The notes under the pieces were generated by a model. It was not told the origin of the DNA. It searched no databases and worked only from the letters and a program-made list of their open reading frames with translations. A DNA stretch of 7,568 bases from Candidatus Omnitrophota bacterium (GTDB lineage Bacteria > Omnitrophota > Omnitrophia > Omnitrophales > Aquincolibacteriaceae), in NCBI GenBank assembly GCA_023247135.1, contig JAHFHB010000055.1, positions 1 to 7,568 of the forward strand, given 5' to 3'. The position numbers were made by a program, and so were the translations under genes. Shown piece after piece: positions 6,472 to 7,568 of this stretch. Each line of letters begins with the position of its first letter. Position 1 is the first letter of the stretch.

Positions 6472-7568
6472 ATGATCGATTACGACCAGGCCATCACACT
6501 GATTAAGGAACATCAGCCTGCACCGCGTAAAGGGCTTTACCCGCTGCGGGATGGATTGCAGCGGGTTTTAGCCGCAGATCTTTTGGCGCGCGTGTGCCTG
6601 CCCTCATTCGACAACGCTGCTGTGGATGGTTACGCCGTCGCATGGCACAAGCAGCCCGGCATGGAAGGCCCGCTTCAATTTCGTATTCGGGGCGAAATCC
6701 GGGCCGGAAATATTTCTCACAGGCCGGTCAAGCCCGGGGACGCCGTCAAAATTTTTACGGGTGCGCCGGTTCCCAAAGGCACGGATGCGGTGATTATGCA
6801 GGAGCAGGCGCAGCGGCTGCAAGAGACCCTTACCTTCGATTCATTTCCGACCTTGAACGAAAATATGCGTTTTCGCGGTGAGGACATTCAAAAGGGGGAT
6901 TTATTGATTCAAAAAGGAACGCTTTTAAGCGCCGTTCATCTGGCCGTGGCGGCCTCTTCCGGCTATGCGCAGATTCCGCTTTTCGTTCAGCCCCGGGTTT
7001 CGATTCTTACGACCGGCAGTGAACTGATCCGTCCGGGCGGTCGGCTGACGTCCGGAAAAATATTCGATTCCAACAGCGTTCTTTTGGCTGCCCTGGTTCA
7101 AGAAGCGGGGGCGCAAGCAAAGTCGCTGGGGACTTCCCCGGACAGGCCGGTGGAAATTCTCAGGCGGATCCGCAAGGGATTTACAGGCGATGTCCTGCTG
7201 ATCGCCGGAGGGGTTTCGGTCGGTGATTACGACTTTGTGAAGGCACTTTTGAAAAAGGCAGGCGTTCGCGAAATTTTTTGGAAGGTCAACATCAAGCCTG
7301 GCAAGCCGCTGTTTTTCGGTAAAAAGGGCAAAACACTTGTGTTCGGACTGCCTGGAAATCCGGTTTCCGTATTCGTCACTTTTCAGGAGTTTGTGCGGCC
7401 TTTGCTTTTGGCGCTGAGCGGCAGGGACTCACAGAAACAAATTTGCGAGGGCCGGCTCACCCAAGATTACCAGAATGGTCCGCGGCGCCACTTTGTGCGC
7501 GCGCTGTGCCTGCCAAATCACCAGGGCTACGAAGTGACACCGCTGAAAGGGCAGGGTTCCCACATGCT
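6472..7568 (+). CDS. moeA: Molybdopterin molybdenumtransferase MoeA, 3'-truncated by window edge
   Basis: Inserts molybdate into adenylated molybdopterin, the last step of Moco formation before nucleotide attachment. The frame is open from the ATG at 6472 to the right edge (365 codons plus two bases); a full protein is about 400 residues, so some 40 are missing from C-terminal domain IV. PSFDNAAVDGYA (44-55) carries the conserved Asp52, although the usual SAMDG core reads AAVDG. IFTGAPVPKGTDAVIMQE (94-111) and FRGEDIQKGDLLIQKG (134-149) are typical. The MPT-binding domain shows LTTGSEL (179-185), FDSNS (198-202), AGGVSVGDYDF (245-255), KPGKPLFFG (275-283) and GLPGNPVSV (292-300), followed by GQGSHM at the edge. 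The start is 6 bases after moaE in the same reading frame, but no Shine-Dalgarno is visible: the leader is a T/A-rich run. MogA/MoaB, which makes the adenylated substrate, is not in the window. Confidence 0.95.
   Translation, partial: MIDYDQAITLIKEHQPAPRKGLYPLRDGLQRVLAADLLARVCLPSFDNAAVDGYAVAWHKQPGMEGPLQFRIRGEIRAGNISHRPVKPGDAVKIFTGAPVPKGTDAVIMQEQAQRLQETLTFDSFPTLNENMRFRGEDIQKGDLLIQKGTLLSAVHLAVAASSGYAQIPLFVQPRVSILTTGSELIRPGGRLTSGKIFDSNSVLLAALVQEAGAQAKSLGTSPDRPVEILRRIRKGFTGDVLLIAGGVSVGDYDFVKALLKKAGVREIFWKVNIKPGKPLFFGKKGKTLVFGLPGNPVSVFVTFQEFVRPLLLALSGRDSQKQICEGRLTQDYQNGPRRHFVRALCLPNHQGYEVTPLKGQGSHM

Larger units (their letters stand above)
1..7568 (+). other. Nitrate assimilation / pyruvate kinase / molybdenum cofactor operon (both ends outside the window)
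   Basis: Seven co-directional genes are joined by overlaps of 4 bases (reductase-porter, pyk-moaA) and gaps of 7, 1, 1 and 6 bases. No intergenic space is large enough to hold an ordinary promoter or a hairpin terminator. Transcription must therefore start upstream of base 1, or from undetected promoters inside genes, and continue past base 7568. Nitrate or nitrogen-status control would act at a promoter outside this window. Confidence 0.85.

Overview
The window is a single, uninterrupted run of seven plus-strand genes from an unidentified bacterium. Base composition is mixed and slightly GC-rich by eye. Every gene is preceded by another gene within a few bases, and no promoter, terminator, RNA gene, mobile element, CRISPR array or repeat was seen. 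The first and last genes are cut by the window edges. The sequence does not identify the species. Assimilatory nitrate reduction, GGAGG-type ribosome binding sites and the complete Moco branch genes fit many free-living bacteria.

Layout: (1) 1-2021, assimilatory nitrate reductase catalytic subunit (Mo-bisMGD/[4Fe-4S] family), missing its N-terminus; (2) 2018-3256, a nitrate/nitrite porter of the NNP branch of the major facilitator superfamily; (3) 3264-4724, pyruvate kinase; (4) 4721-5701, moaA; (5) 5703-5969, moaD; (6) 5971-6465, moaE; (7) 6472-7568, moeA, missing its C-terminus. The junctions are a 4-base overlap, a 7-base gap, a 4-base overlap, then gaps of 1, 1 and 6 bases. This is strong evidence for one polycistronic transcript with translational coupling.

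Functionally the cluster is nearly self-contained. The porter imports nitrate and the reductase converts it to nitrite. MoaA, MoaD, MoaE and MoeA make and load the molybdenum cofactor the reductase needs. MoaC, MoaB/Mog, MobA and a nitrite reductase are not in the window and must be encoded elsewhere, possibly just outside it.

The unexpected member is pyruvate kinase, sitting between transport and cofactor genes and overlapping moaA. Its active-site signature (DLQGPRIR, with Arg where K+-dependent enzymes have Glu) suggests a potassium-independent enzyme. A plausible but unproven role is to pull phosphoenolpyruvate toward the TCA cycle, supplying carbon skeletons for ammonium assimilation when nitrate is used.

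A second neat feature is visible directly. The codons for the C-terminal Gly-Gly of MoaA and of MoaD (GGAGGC in both) also form the Shine-Dalgarno sequence of the next gene. I see no wholly new system. The points of interest are the operon composition and several residue-level departures in otherwise familiar families.
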